Positions 1-7,991 of a stretch of DNA of 23,845 nucleotides are shown here, in pieces. The notes beneath the pieces were generated by a model, which was given only the letters and a program-made list of their open reading frames with translations, was not told where the DNA came from and made no database searches. Positions within the stretch are counted from its first letter, which is position 1. Each line of letters starts with the position of its first letter. Origin of the DNA: a virus; the IMG/VR virus record IMGVR_UViG_3300044733_002020, positions 1-23,845 of that record, one strand, 5' to 3'. The translations under genes and the position numbers were made by a program.

Positions 1-125
1 CCAGTTCCAACTTTAATTTTTCTGGTGTCTGTTTCAACACCCATTTCACCTGCGGCTAATGTAGGATTTGCTGAGGTCCATTCTGATGCTGTTCCTCGTC
101 TTACTTGAATTCTTACTGTTGACAT
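1..125 (-). CDS. Tail-fibre/tropism-type protein, N-terminal part (runs off the left edge)
   Basis: Only the first 41 or so codons lie in the window. The minus-strand ATG is at 125, preceded by AAGGGGT about 6 nt upstream. The readable protein begins MSTVRIQVRRGTASEW and continues to a PTLAAGEMGVETDTRKIKVG-type stretch. This arrangement (short beta strand, RRGTAxxW, then LxxGExGxexDTxxxKxG) is the N-terminal module seen in many phage tail fibres and in the major tropism determinant family. It is the most promoter-distal visible gene of the leftward tail block, so it probably encodes another fibre or receptor-binding subunit. The C-terminal receptor domain is outside the window. Confidence 0.75.
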   Translation of the reverse strand, partial: MSTVRIQVRRGTASEWTSANPTLAAGEMGVETDTRKIKVGT

Positions 126-167
126 ATTTATTACCCCTTATTTGCTAATTATAGCATTTATTTTTTA

Positions 168-524
168 TTAGACTATAACTCCAGAATCAAATGTTAACCC
201 ATATGTTGAAGTTGATGGGTCTCCACCGTCTGCGAATTTAGTTGCTGTTGTACTTACTCCATTTGCCTGAACTGTATAGACTGGAAGACCATTGTAGTCA
301 ATAGCTAATCCAATATCCATAAAGCCTATTTCTGCTGTCATGTCTGGAATGTCTGCCACAAATGCAATTGGGCTCCAGGTTCCATTTAATTGGATCTGTA
401 GTTTGTTTGTTGTTGTGTCAAATCTAAGGGGGGTTGAACCTAATACGACGTTAGAATCAAATGTAGCATCTCCTGCGACATTTATTCCATTCTTAACTTT
501 AAAGTTTTTATTCTCTGTTGCCAT
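168..524 (-). CDS. Small tail-fibre-like structural protein (118 aa)
   Basis: The N-terminus (NFKVKNGINVAGDATF, residues 7-22) closely matches the start of the 535-aa fibre encoded just upstream (NFRIKNGLVVEGSTATV), so the two share an attachment or assembly module. After it comes a short segment with the LxFDTTTNKLQIQLNGTW pattern common in fibre proteins, then a beta-rich tail. There are no catalytic motifs, signal peptide or membrane segment. It lies between the large fibre gene and the partial fibre gene on the same strand, and a GC-rich hairpin (556-576) separates it from the large fibre. A small fibre, tip or decoration subunit is inferred; the exact role is unknown. Confidence 0.7.
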   Translation of the reverse strand: MATENKNFKVKNGINVAGDATFDSNVVLGSTPLRFDTTTNKLQIQLNGTWSPIAFVADIPDMTAEIGFMDIGLAIDYNGLPVYTVQANGVSTTATKFADGGDPSTSTYGLTFDSGVIV

Positions 525-555
525 TTAAGTTCACATATCCCCTAATTGTTTTTGT

Positions 556-576
556 GGGGAGATTCAGGCTCTCCCC
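556..576 (-). terminator. GC-rich hairpin between tail genes
   Basis: A perfect 7-bp stem (GGGGAGA / TCTCCCC) with a 7-nt loop lies in the 67-bp gap after the stop of the large fibre gene. In the minus-strand transcript it is not followed by a U-run, so it may attenuate rather than end transcription, or stabilise the 3' end. The plus-strand side is T-rich. Confidence 0.45.
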
Positions 577-591
577 TGGCCTTTTATTTAA

Positions 592-2199
592 TTATACTAA
601 CAGTGTACCAGTGATTAATACTTCGGTATTGTCATTTGCAGGTGTTACACGAATTCTTACATCTGTTCCGCTTACATCTGCTGAAACTGTTTGAAGTGCA
701 ACTCCACTTGTTGATGACATTCCATATTCTGTGATATAGACGTTATCTGAAGAGTCTAGAGTTACCATAATTTTTGCAACTTCTGTGTGATTTCCACTTT
801 TTGACTTAACAAGGAATTCTCCGCTTCGGTATGAAGCCTTTGCCCATGCATAAGCTGTGGTTGCGGCTGCGGTAGCAATATTACCTGTGGTTGCAGCAAT
901 TTGCTTAGCTACTGAGTTAACATTTACTGCTGTAAACGCTGTGGTTCCTGCAGTTACTCCAGAAAGAGCAGATGATGCTGTGGCTTCTGCTGCTGCTTGA
1001 GCGGCGTTAGCCTTTGATGTTGCATCTGCTGATGCTGTGGCTTCTGCTGCTGACTGTGCTGCGTCTGCTTCTGCTTTAGCAAAAGCTGTTGTAGCTATTT
1101 GAGTAGTATTTGTGTCTGCTGCTGCTGTTGGAGCAGTAGGTACTCCAGTTAATGCTGGTGATGCTAAAGGAGCTTTTGTTCCTAGAGCTGTTGTAATAGT
1201 TGTTGTGTAGTTAGCATCATCATTAATTGCTGCTGCTAATTCATTAAGAGTATTAAGAAGGTCTGGTGCGCCGTCTACTAAATTGCTAACTGCTGTTGAA
1301 ATTGCAGCATTACGATTTGATACCTCTGTTGTAATTACTCCGTCAACATAGCCTTTAGTTGATGCGTCTGTTGCATCTGTTGGTGTTGCAAGGCCAGTAA
1401 TCTTTTGACTGTTTAAATCTACTGCTGCAGATGGTGCGCCGATAGAGTTTAATGTAAACTCTGAAGGGTCTACAGAAATTGCTCCTGTTGCATCATCATA
1501 ATCAAGACCATTGCCTACAGAGTTTCCTACAGCATCTTGTGCTCTTTCGTCTGTAAAGTAGAGGTTTGTGCCTTCTGAAATATTTGTTGTTGAAGCATTT
1601 GCTGAATCAAATTTATTGTTTAATTGTGTTTGAATTGAAGAGGTTACGCCATCTACATAGTTAAGTTCTGTTGTAGAAAGTGTTGCACCATCAAGAATGT
1701 TAAGTTCTGTAGCGGTTGCTGTAAGGGCTACGTTTTCATTTATGTTTGGTGATGTTAAAGTCTTATTTGTTAATGTTTCGGTTTTGCTTGCAGTTGACTT
1801 ATCGTCTAATTGTGTCTGAATTGAAGATGTTACGCCATTAAGGTATCCAATTTCAGTGTCAGATACATCTGCGACACGAGCCTGAATTGTGGCTGTGTCA
1901 ACAGATATTGCACCTGTTGTATCGTTGTATGAAAGTCCAGTTCCGACTGCGTTACCAACGGCATCTTGTGCTTGCTCGTCTGTGTATGTTACTGCGCCAG
2001 TTAAACTAATTGTTCCAGTAGTGTCATTATAACTTACTGAAATGTTTGTATGTGTTCCGTCTACAAGTTGTGCCGCTACGGTATCTTGAATAAATTCTAG
2101 TGAGTTTTCAGTAAGGATATTAGATCCATTTACTGTAGCTGTTGATCCCTCAACAACTAAACCATTCTTAATTCTAAAGTTTTTATCTACTGTTGCCAT
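592..2199 (-). CDS. Large repeat-rich tail fibre protein (535 aa)
   Basis: An elongated fibre built from repeated modules. Residues about 75-101 and 217-244 are two copies of a module containing AQDAVGNxVGxGLxYxD and TGAISVD. Residues 115-134 and 177-196 repeat TExxYxxGVTSSIQTQL. Residues 262-286 carry the LNSQKITGLATPTDATDAS pattern, and 346-374 the ASPALTGVPTAP/TTQIATTAFA pattern typical of phage tail-fibre repeats. Residues 374-412 are an alanine-rich, probably coiled-coil segment, and about 455-535 form a distinct C-terminal head. The N-terminal NFRIKNGLVVEG module recurs in the next gene, which suggests a shared attachment point. AAGGGG lies ahead of the ATG. Likely a trimeric side or tail fibre for host recognition; which receptor is not visible. 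Confidence 0.88.
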   Translation of the reverse strand: MATVDKNFRIKNGLVVEGSTATVNGSNILTENSLEFIQDTVAAQLVDGTHTNISVSYNDTTGTISLTGAVTYTDEQAQDAVGNAVGTGLSYNDTTGAISVDTATIQARVADVSDTEIGYLNGVTSSIQTQLDDKSTASKTETLTNKTLTSPNINENVALTATATELNILDGATLSTTELNYVDGVTSSIQTQLNNKFDSANASTTNISEGTNLYFTDERAQDAVGNSVGNGLDYDDATGAISVDPSEFTLNSIGAPSAAVDLNSQKITGLATPTDATDASTKGYVDGVITTEVSNRNAAISTAVSNLVDGAPDLLNTLNELAAAINDDANYTTTITTALGTKAPLASPALTGVPTAPTAAADTNTTQIATTAFAKAEADAAQSAAEATASADATSKANAAQAAAEATASSALSGVTAGTTAFTAVNVNSVAKQIAATTGNIATAAATTAYAWAKASYRSGEFLVKSKSGNHTEVAKIMVTLDSSDNVYITEYGMSSTSGVALQTVSADVSGTDVRIRVTPANDNTEVLITGTLLV

Positions 2200-2220
2200 T
2201 TTTTTGTTTCCCCTTACGCC

Positions 2221-2778
2221 TTAAAACTTTAAGGCGGTTCTATAATATCTAGCGGTTATAGATCCACTTGTCGGTGTTACTTTCAAACTAATTATACCTG
2301 CATTTTCTTCTAATTGCACAGTATAAAGAGAATTATTTGTATTTGATGATATTTCATATCTATTCATATGTAAGTCTGTTCCATCATTGACTATATCTAG
2401 TTGATCAGAAACAAACAAGTTGTCTTTTTTGATTTGTAGTGTATATCTTACTGTTGAATATAGAGATTTAGCAAAACTGTCTACTGTTGTTTTGTTCTCT
2501 ATTCCACTTATTGTTAAATCATTATTTCCTTCAAGACCTAACAAAAGTTCTGCTACTGAGGTGCTGTTTTCTATGTCAGTTAAAGTTGTTTGTATTGCTG
2601 CAATCTTGTATTGAATAGAATTTGAATCATTAGAGCCATTTGCTCCAATTTTTGTTTCTATTGCTTCAACAGCATCATTAAGATTTATATGCTGTTCAGA
2701 GTGCGACGGACTAGATAATGGATCCGTTGAATTAGGATTTACCAATGTATCTAATGAGTTTGGAAAGTTTGTTGCCAT
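2221..2778 (-). CDS. Phage structural (tail/fibre-associated) protein, 185 aa
   Basis: The N-terminus MATNFPNSLDTLVNP, followed by DPLSSPSHSEQHINLNDAVEAIETKIG (about residues 19-45), is a pattern I recognise from actinophage and other phage tail-region proteins, where it precedes a variable C-terminal domain. Residues about 57-95 are helical, and about 105-185 beta-rich with no recognised motif. AAGAGGT stands 4 nt before the ATG. It sits between two fibre-type genes in a same-strand run, so a connector or minor fibre role is inferred from family resemblance and position. No enzymatic residues are apparent. Confidence 0.75.
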   Translation of the reverse strand: MATNFPNSLDTLVNPNSTDPLSSPSHSEQHINLNDAVEAIETKIGANGSNDSNSIQYKIAAIQTTLTDIENSTSVAELLLGLEGNNDLTISGIENKTTVDSFAKSLYSTVRYTLQIKKDNLFVSDQLDIVNDGTDLHMNRYEISSNTNNSLYTVQLEENAGIISLKVTPTSGSITARYYRTALKF

Positions 2779-2841
2779 GTTTACCTCTTAATTATGACTT
2801 AAGATAATTATATCATCTGATGTTTATAATTGCCTGAAACA

Positions 2842-3198
2842 TTAAGCTTTTCCGCCATCTAACAATGATAGTTCTAAGAAGCTAGGATCTTCAACAACAT
2901 CTGAAGGCTGGCCTCCATCAAACCCTGTTATCTTAGGAAGAGTTTCTGAAACGCTTGCTGTTGTGTTTATGTCTCTAAACGTTATAGGGTTTTCAATATC
3001 AATTGTATGTATTGCTCCATCGTATGTATGAGTGTGTAAATAAAATGGTGCTGGGTCTGTATTAGTTGCTATTGTTACCCATATTGCTCCGTTGTGAATT
3101 TTTAAAGCCTTTTCTGTTGTATTAAAAAAGACATCGCCTTCCGACCCCGCAGGGTCGGATGCTAATGTTGCTAAATTTAATAAAGACTTTAGTTTCAA
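2842..3198 (-). CDS. Tail-fibre tip/short fibre protein with HxH motif (118 aa), TTG start
   Basis: The start is TTG: AGGA lies 7 nt upstream and the preceding gene's stop is only 4 nt away, which supports it. Residues about 8-45 hold the SDPAGSEGDVFFNTTEKALKI pattern, the common fibre module that introduces a small beta domain. Residues 54-67 contain YLHTHTYDGAIHTID; an HxH motif of this type binds metal in some phage fibre tips and spikes, but the assignment here is inference. The C-terminus (GFDGGQPSDV ... LLDGGKA) resembles terminal segments of marine and freshwater phage fibres. Probably a short fibre or tip subunit working with the 525-aa fibre encoded immediately upstream. Confidence 0.72.
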   Translation of the reverse strand: MKLKSLLNLATLASDPAGSEGDVFFNTTEKALKIHNGAIWVTIATNTDPAPFYLHTHTYDGAIHTIDIENPITFRDINTTASVSETLPKITGFDGGQPSDVVEDPSFLELSLLDGGKA

Positions 3199-3202
3199 TT
3201 TG

Positions 3203-4780
3203 TTATCCTATAACTACTACTTTATATGCTCCAGATGATGGTGCGGTTGCAAATTTAATTGTTACCGCTGAGTCTGATGTAAGTTCTACATCTGTCTCGA
3301 CCTTAGAATATGGAGACGCTACTTCTGAAACTTGAACTAACACATCGGCGGATCCTAAATTATGAGTTACTGTGTAGGATGTTGCAGAGGTTGAAAGAGT
3401 TTCTACATACTTTCTAGTAATAGCATGATAATTGGTTCCGTTATTTGTAAGTGTCCACTTGTCATCTGTTTCATTCCAAATAATTGATGTATTTGTAGAG
3501 TCTCCACGCTCTACTTCAATTCCAGCGTTTGCTAATGGAGAGCCTGTAACGTTGCTATTTAAAACAACTACGTTATCTTCAATTGTTACTTGTTCAGTAT
3601 TTAAAGAAGTTAATGTTCCATTAACTGTTAAATTTCCACCAACTGTTAAATCGTTGGTAATTGTTACGCTATCTGGAAGTCCAATTGTTACTGCTGAATT
3701 TTCAGATCCAGAGCCAGAAACTTCAATTTCATTAGCTGTTCCAGCAATTGTTGCAATATAGTTACCAGTTGTCTGTGTTGCAAGATCAACATTTTTGATA
3801 CTTACTGCGCCATCTGTTACAGTAAAGTCTGCTGTAGCAAAGGAAGCAACACCACGATTTGTAGTTGTTGCAATTTCTGCATCTACTGTTAGAGTTCCTG
3901 CGTTGTCATCGTATGTTACATCAATGCCTTCGCCTGCAACAATTTGTGAGGATACAATATCTTGTACACGCTCAGCGTTTAATGTTACTGCTCCAGATGT
4001 TACTGTAAAATCTGTTGAATCAAAGCTGGCAACACCTTTGTTTGATGAGGTTGCATCTTCTGCTGATACAGTAATTGATGTTCCTGTATGTGTTACATCA
4101 ACGCCTTCTCCACCAAGAATTGATATTCCATGTGCTGATGGGGTAAGTGCTCCAGAATCAGTTGTAATTGCTTTAACAACTGTATCTTTTAGTTCTGCGT
4201 GTCCTGCTGTTACATTAAAGTCATCTGTATTAAATGATGCGGCACCCTTGTTGGTTGTAGAAGCATCTTCTGAGGATATTGTAATTGTGTTTTCTGTTAC
4301 ATCAACATTAATACCTTCTCCTCCAGCTACAGTTAAACCTTCTGTAAGCAAAGAGATTGAAGTTGTGCCAGTATCGCCAGTAATATCTAGCTCTGTAGCT
4401 ACGTCTACTGTTCCTGCTGCAGTCAAACGACCTTGTGCATCTACTGTAAATGTAGGAATTGCTGTTGCAGATCCGTATGATCCAGCTGTTACCGCTGTGT
4501 TGTCTAAATCAATTGTTGTAGTGCCTGTTGAGTCACTATATGTTGCTGTTAAGCCAGTGCCACCAGAAACGTATGCTCCAATAGCATCTTGAATTACTTC
4601 TAGTGAGCCAGATGTAGAGATCCAGTTTGTTCCGTCATAAAAGTATACAATTTTATCTACTGTATTAAAATATATTTGACCGTCTACTGGGCTTGAAGGC
4701 GCAGAGCTGAGGTTTTGAATTCGAGCATTTTGTAATTCATTTTTGTTAAGGTCTAAGCTAACTAAAAATTTTCTTGCCAT
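3203..4780 (-). CDS. Large modular tail fibre protein (525 aa)
   Basis: The N-terminal module (residues about 20-57: SSAPSSPVDGQIYFNT, then FYDGTNWIS) is a fibre motif shared with the short fibre downstream. Residues about 153-200, 223-268 and 282-328 are three tandem imperfect repeats of the form GGEGxxVxxTxxxxTxSxEDATTxNKGxASFxxxDFxVTxGAV, implying a long repetitive shaft. Residues about 377-440 carry GNLTVNGTLTSLNTEQVTIED and an SIIWNETDDKW segment, typical of cyanophage-like fibres. The C-terminal domain includes VTHNLGSADVLVQVSE (471-486), a terminal module also present in the 151-aa gene upstream. AAGGAG precedes the ATG. Likely a homotrimeric fibre shaft and head. Confidence 0.88.
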   Translation of the reverse strand: MARKFLVSLDLNKNELQNARIQNLSSAPSSPVDGQIYFNTVDKIVYFYDGTNWISTSGSLEVIQDAIGAYVSGGTGLTATYSDSTGTTTIDLDNTAVTAGSYGSATAIPTFTVDAQGRLTAAGTVDVATELDITGDTGTTSISLLTEGLTVAGGEGINVDVTENTITISSEDASTTNKGAASFNTDDFNVTAGHAELKDTVVKAITTDSGALTPSAHGISILGGEGVDVTHTGTSITVSAEDATSSNKGVASFDSTDFTVTSGAVTLNAERVQDIVSSQIVAGEGIDVTYDDNAGTLTVDAEIATTTNRGVASFATADFTVTDGAVSIKNVDLATQTTGNYIATIAGTANEIEVSGSGSENSAVTIGLPDSVTITNDLTVGGNLTVNGTLTSLNTEQVTIEDNVVVLNSNVTGSPLANAGIEVERGDSTNTSIIWNETDDKWTLTNNGTNYHAITRKYVETLSTSATSYTVTHNLGSADVLVQVSEVASPYSKVETDVELTSDSAVTIKFATAPSSGAYKVVVIG

Positions 4781-4792
4781 TTTACTTCTCCT

Positions 4793-5248
4793 TTATGACA
4801 GGTACGCTGTCCCTGAAAATGGTTGAGCCATTGTCAGTTTAATTGTGTTTGTATTAACATATTCTAGTCCAGTTTCAACTGTTTCACCTGAACTATCTTT
4901 TGTTGTTACGTTTGGAAAAAATCCTAAATTATGTGTTATCGATACTGAATATATTCCAAGTAACGGTCCAGTCACTTGAGCTATTTCCCATGATTGAGAA
5001 AATGCAAAATCTGCACCTTCTGCAGCCAATTGAATTATGTTTGCGTCAGTCCAAGATGTGTCTGTAAGTTTTGGTCCATAGAATTGATGTGTAGTATTAT
5101 TAACATAAAAATCTCCTGTGACCCCAAGATTGTTTGATGGGGCAGAGTTTCCATTTAATATAGTTTTTCCAGCAGGGCCTTGTGGTCCTGGTGATTTTAT
5201 AATTACTTTATTTTTTACTTCTGTTACTATTACTTTTTCTGCTGACAT
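4793..5248 (-). CDS. Tail protein with short collagen-like motif (151 aa)
   Basis: Residues 20-27 (PGPQGPAG) are a short collagen-like Gly-X-Y run, often used in phage fibres as a trimerising linker. They are followed by a GDFYVNNTTHQFYGPK segment (about 45-60) typical of fibre modules. The C-terminal part contains ITHNLGFFPNVTTKD, related to the HNLG module of the 525-aa fibre next door. Its ATG overlaps the upstream gene's stop as TAATG, so the two are probably translationally coupled. A baseplate-to-fibre adaptor or short fibre is inferred. Because collagen-like prolines can be hydroxylation targets, its presence beside three P4H-like oxygenases is noted as a finding. Confidence 0.78.
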   Translation of the reverse strand: MSAEKVIVTEVKNKVIIKSPGPQGPAGKTILNGNSAPSNNLGVTGDFYVNNTTHQFYGPKLTDTSWTDANIIQLAAEGADFAFSQSWEIAQVTGPLLGIYSVSITHNLGFFPNVTTKDSSGETVETGLEYVNTNTIKLTMAQPFSGTAYLS

Positions 5249-5598
5249 TATATAGTTACCGATCTACTGAGAGTTAAAAACCCTTCAAGGAGTTTTATTT
5301 TATTCCCGTTAGAATCGACAACCATAATGTCATAAGAAGATTTTGGATAAAAGAGTTTATTTGTCTGGGTAGGTGTCATTTTAACGGTTAGTGTTCCAGT
5401 TGCGCCATTAATTGTTATACCACCAGAGGGTGATGTTAGTGTAAATGCTAGTTTGGATCCACCTTTAGTATCACGTACTTGCATCTTTGCAGTTGCATTT
5501 ACTAAACTTATTGGTGTGACTTCATCTTCTAAGGTGTATTGAACCTCAAAGGTGAATGTAGCATTTTGATCTACTTCAAAATTCTTTTGTACTGCCAT
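5248..5598 (-). CDS. Baseplate/upper-fibre type protein (116 aa)
   Basis: A compact beta-rich protein. The pattern FEVDQNATFTFEVQYT, then TAKMQVRD and a TLTVKMTPTQTNKL strand, resembles the N-terminal Ig-like domain of baseplate upper proteins (BppU-like), which anchors receptor-binding proteins. The ATG at 5598 is preferred because AGGAG lies 9 nt upstream. An in-frame TTG at 5604 is only 3 nt from that AGGAG. The gene ends in a TAATG overlap with the collagen-like tail gene. It is the first gene after a terminator hairpin (5625-5650), so it may begin a separate translational unit of the tail block. The BppU-like assignment is by eye and moderate. Confidence 0.7.
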   Translation of the reverse strand: MAVQKNFEVDQNATFTFEVQYTLEDEVTPISLVNATAKMQVRDTKGGSKLAFTLTSPSGGITINGATGTLTVKMTPTQTNKLFYPKSSYDIMVVDSNGNKIKLLEGFLTLSRSVTI

Positions 5599-5620
5599 TT
5601 TCAAAATCTCCTAAAATAGG

Positions 5621-5650
5621 AAAACTCCTATGCTTATTTTAGCACAGGAG
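5621..5650 (-). terminator. Intrinsic terminator after the holin-like gene (minus strand)
   Basis: In the minus-strand transcript a stem of about 10 bp (CTCCTGTGCT pairing with the segment read from 5625-5634, one mismatch) with a short A/T loop is followed directly by TTTTCC. It lies 24 nt past the stop codon at 5674. Confidence 0.65.
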
Positions 5651-5673
5651 CTTTCTTAATTCAGTTTACTAAA

Positions 5674-5901
5674 TTACTTAGCTGACTTGAAACCAAACTC
5701 TTGATTGCTTGGTGAAAGAGCCTTTAAAATTACTGGGGCTACTGCTGCAATTCCACCCATCAAAAGGTCCTTTGGATTTGTATTACCAGTCATATACAAA
5801 GCTATTGCTGCTGAAAGGAATGCACGAGCATACGTTCCAACCGCTGCTAGGATTTGTTCTGTCATTGTTATTACTCCATCGTTATTTAGATCTTTTTTCA
5901 T
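5674..5901 (-). CDS. Small holin-like membrane protein (75 aa)
   Basis: Residues 4-13 (DLNNDGVITM) look like an EF-hand-type acidic loop. Residues about 18-38 form a hydrophobic, alanine-rich helix (ILAAVGTYARAFLSAAIALYM), and about 46-62 a second hydrophobic stretch (DLLMGGIAAVAPVILKAL). Size, two membrane-compatible segments and position beside tail genes suggest a phage holin, but small phage membrane proteins of this kind are diverse. AGGAGG lies 7 nt before the ATG, and a terminator follows the stop. No endolysin is adjacent on this strand; the nearest lysozyme-like gene is on the other strand at 9.07 kb. Confidence 0.6.
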   Translation of the reverse strand: MKKDLNNDGVITMTEQILAAVGTYARAFLSAAIALYMTGNTNPKDLLMGGIAAVAPVILKALSPSNQEFGFKSAK

Positions 5902-5970
5902 TAAGATCCTCCTATTTCTGAGCCTTGTGCCCAGGAATTTTGGGGGTTACCCAATACTAATATAATACCA

Positions 5971-7905
5971 CTATGCAGAGATATCTACAAGTTCACAATT
6001 TCCGTCAGACGTACATGCAAGTGTGGCGTTTGTAGAAGTTCCATCTTCTGTTTCATAAAAAGATAAATCTTCCCAACGAATAGACTTTGGCATCTTAGAC
6101 AACAAGTCTTCGTATTCTTTTTTTGTTATTTCCTGATATGGTGCTTGCTTGTATGAATGATCAGAAGAAGGCAAGAATGAGATTCCAGAAACTTCATCAA
6201 AGTTTTTGTATACCCAGGCGCCAACTTCCATCCATTCGTCTTCTTTTACTGACACAGTAATTGAAGGCTTATGCTCACACCATGCTCTTTGATAAACAAG
6301 CCATGTGTTTAAATGATCTATAGCGGTTAAATCATTTCTAACAATTGCATCGTCTGGAGATTTTATTGGAAAAGAAAATACATATGTTTCTGTTGGTTTC
6401 ATGACATCATCTTCGACTGGTATGCCCACTTCTTTTAAGAAAACAGAGATTGGGTCTGTCTTTGATCCACGAACTGTTCTAATATAATATTTAGAGTGCC
6501 ACGGATGCATTCCAGAAGAAACTCCGACTAGCTGCGAGACTGTACCTGACGGCTTAACGCAAGTAATTGCTGCTGACTCTTGAATTCCAATTTTTTTAGC
6601 CTCTTCAGCATTTACCTTTCTTGCTGATTCACGAAGAGATACAAGAGTTTGCTCTAGTTTGTCTAAACCTTCTTGTCCAGAAAAGAATTTATGTCCAAAT
6701 TGTCCTGTTAAAGATACGCCAAGCAGTCTTTCTTCTTCTGTATTATCTTTCCAAATTTTACGCAAATATTTAAAGTCTGTTAATGTAGATTGCCACGTTC
6801 CTAAAATAGTGGCAAGTCTTACTTTATTCTTAACATCATCAACTGTATCCTTTTCACGTAATACGACTTCTGAAAGGTTACAAAACTGATAAGGACGCAA
6901 AATAATTTCTGAGCAAGGGTTTGTCCCATAGTGTATTTCAGGATCCCGCCTTCCATATCTAGCTGCCTGTGCTTGTGCAGCGGCAACATTATAAATTCCA
7001 CGTTCTCCAGATTTTGAGTCATAAAGATTTTTCCATTCTGCTATAAATTGTGCCATTTCTGGTTTTCTAGAATAAGCAACTGAGTTATTTGACAATGCTC
7101 TTTGTGGATTGTTCTCCCACCAATTACCTGACTTAGCTGCTGCCATTTCAATATCATTAATATTAGAAAGAGATATCATTGCAGATCTACGAACGCCACC
7201 AACTACAACAACTTCTCCAATTTTACACATAAGGTCGTGACATTCAATTGGCTTTAAATTTCTTCCAACTGCATTTTTAAATATTTTAATTGTAAAATCA
7301 AAAAGATTTACTAATGGTTGTGGTCCAGAAGATCTTCCGCCCATAGTTTTAAGTCTTGCGCCTGCGGGTCTAAGTTTAGTTACATCAACTGCTGGAATCT
7401 GTCCAGACCAAAGCAATGCTAATAGTTCACGATATGCTTTTGCCCAACCTTGTTTTGAATCTTCTACTGTAATTACTGTAGTTGATTTTTCTAAAGATTC
7501 TGGGACAGCAGGAAGTTTATTAATATACTTATACTCAACAGAAAACCCTACGCCAGTGCCACACATAAGGATATACATTGTTTCATCAAATGAACGTGGT
7601 GAATCAACTGGAACAAATGAACAATTGTATCCAGCAACATGATCTCTTTCTAATGCTGGGCCAGAAGTCATTACTGCTCTCATTGATGGCATAACGTTTC
7701 TGTCTAAAACTGCTTGTTTTAATTCTGATATTAATTTTGCTGAAGGTTCGTATGAGTATTCTTTAAATAAATGATCTAGCATAAAAGAAAAATATCTATC
7801 TACAGTTTCTTGCCAATTTTCTCTGCGGTTTTCTTCTGGAACCCACTTTGCATATCTAGATAATGCAATAAAATTTTCATATGGGTTTTCAATTGTAAAT
7901 GACAT
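5971..7905 (-). CDS. nrdJ: Adenosylcobalamin-dependent ribonucleotide reductase (class II), 644 aa
   Basis: Reduces ribonucleotides to deoxyribonucleotides for phage DNA synthesis, using a cobalamin-generated thiyl radical and so needing neither oxygen nor a metallocofactor subunit. The active-site NPCSEI is at 329-334: N329, C331 (expected thiyl cysteine) and E333. C342 lies 11 residues later, matching the spacing of the reducing cysteine in the monomeric Lactobacillus enzyme. YNCSF at 93-97 supplies the other reducing cysteine (C95), and the VGGVRRSAM motif is at 235-243. The C-terminal pair C631/C637 (CX5C) would relay electrons from a reductant. At 644 aa it is shorter than the ~740-aa Lactobacillus enzyme. 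No nrdB-like or nrdG-like partner is seen, which fits class II. AAAGG lies upstream of the ATG. Very likely correct; the class assignment comes from overall motif arrangement. Confidence 0.93.
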   Translation of the reverse strand: MSFTIENPYENFIALSRYAKWVPEENRRENWQETVDRYFSFMLDHLFKEYSYEPSAKLISELKQAVLDRNVMPSMRAVMTSGPALERDHVAGYNCSFVPVDSPRSFDETMYILMCGTGVGFSVEYKYINKLPAVPESLEKSTTVITVEDSKQGWAKAYRELLALLWSGQIPAVDVTKLRPAGARLKTMGGRSSGPQPLVNLFDFTIKIFKNAVGRNLKPIECHDLMCKIGEVVVVGGVRRSAMISLSNINDIEMAAAKSGNWWENNPQRALSNNSVAYSRKPEMAQFIAEWKNLYDSKSGERGIYNVAAAQAQAARYGRRDPEIHYGTNPCSEIILRPYQFCNLSEVVLREKDTVDDVKNKVRLATILGTWQSTLTDFKYLRKIWKDNTEEERLLGVSLTGQFGHKFFSGQEGLDKLEQTLVSLRESARKVNAEEAKKIGIQESAAITCVKPSGTVSQLVGVSSGMHPWHSKYYIRTVRGSKTDPISVFLKEVGIPVEDDVMKPTETYVFSFPIKSPDDAIVRNDLTAIDHLNTWLVYQRAWCEHKPSITVSVKEDEWMEVGAWVYKNFDEVSGISFLPSSDHSYKQAPYQEITKKEYEDLLSKMPKSIRWEDLSFYETEDGTSTNATLACTSDGNCELVDISA

Positions 7906-7991
7906 TTATATACGACCTTTTCTCCGCCAACGCAGTTTTAAAATTTGATTGAAGTCTAAGTGTACCAAACTTTATTTTATTGGTCTAGGTT

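Noticed and set aside
3795-4592. 265-aa plus-strand ORF opposite the 525-aa fibre
   Set aside because: A Ser/Val/Thr-rich antisense shadow caused by the fibre's codon usage; the sense frame has clear fibre modules.
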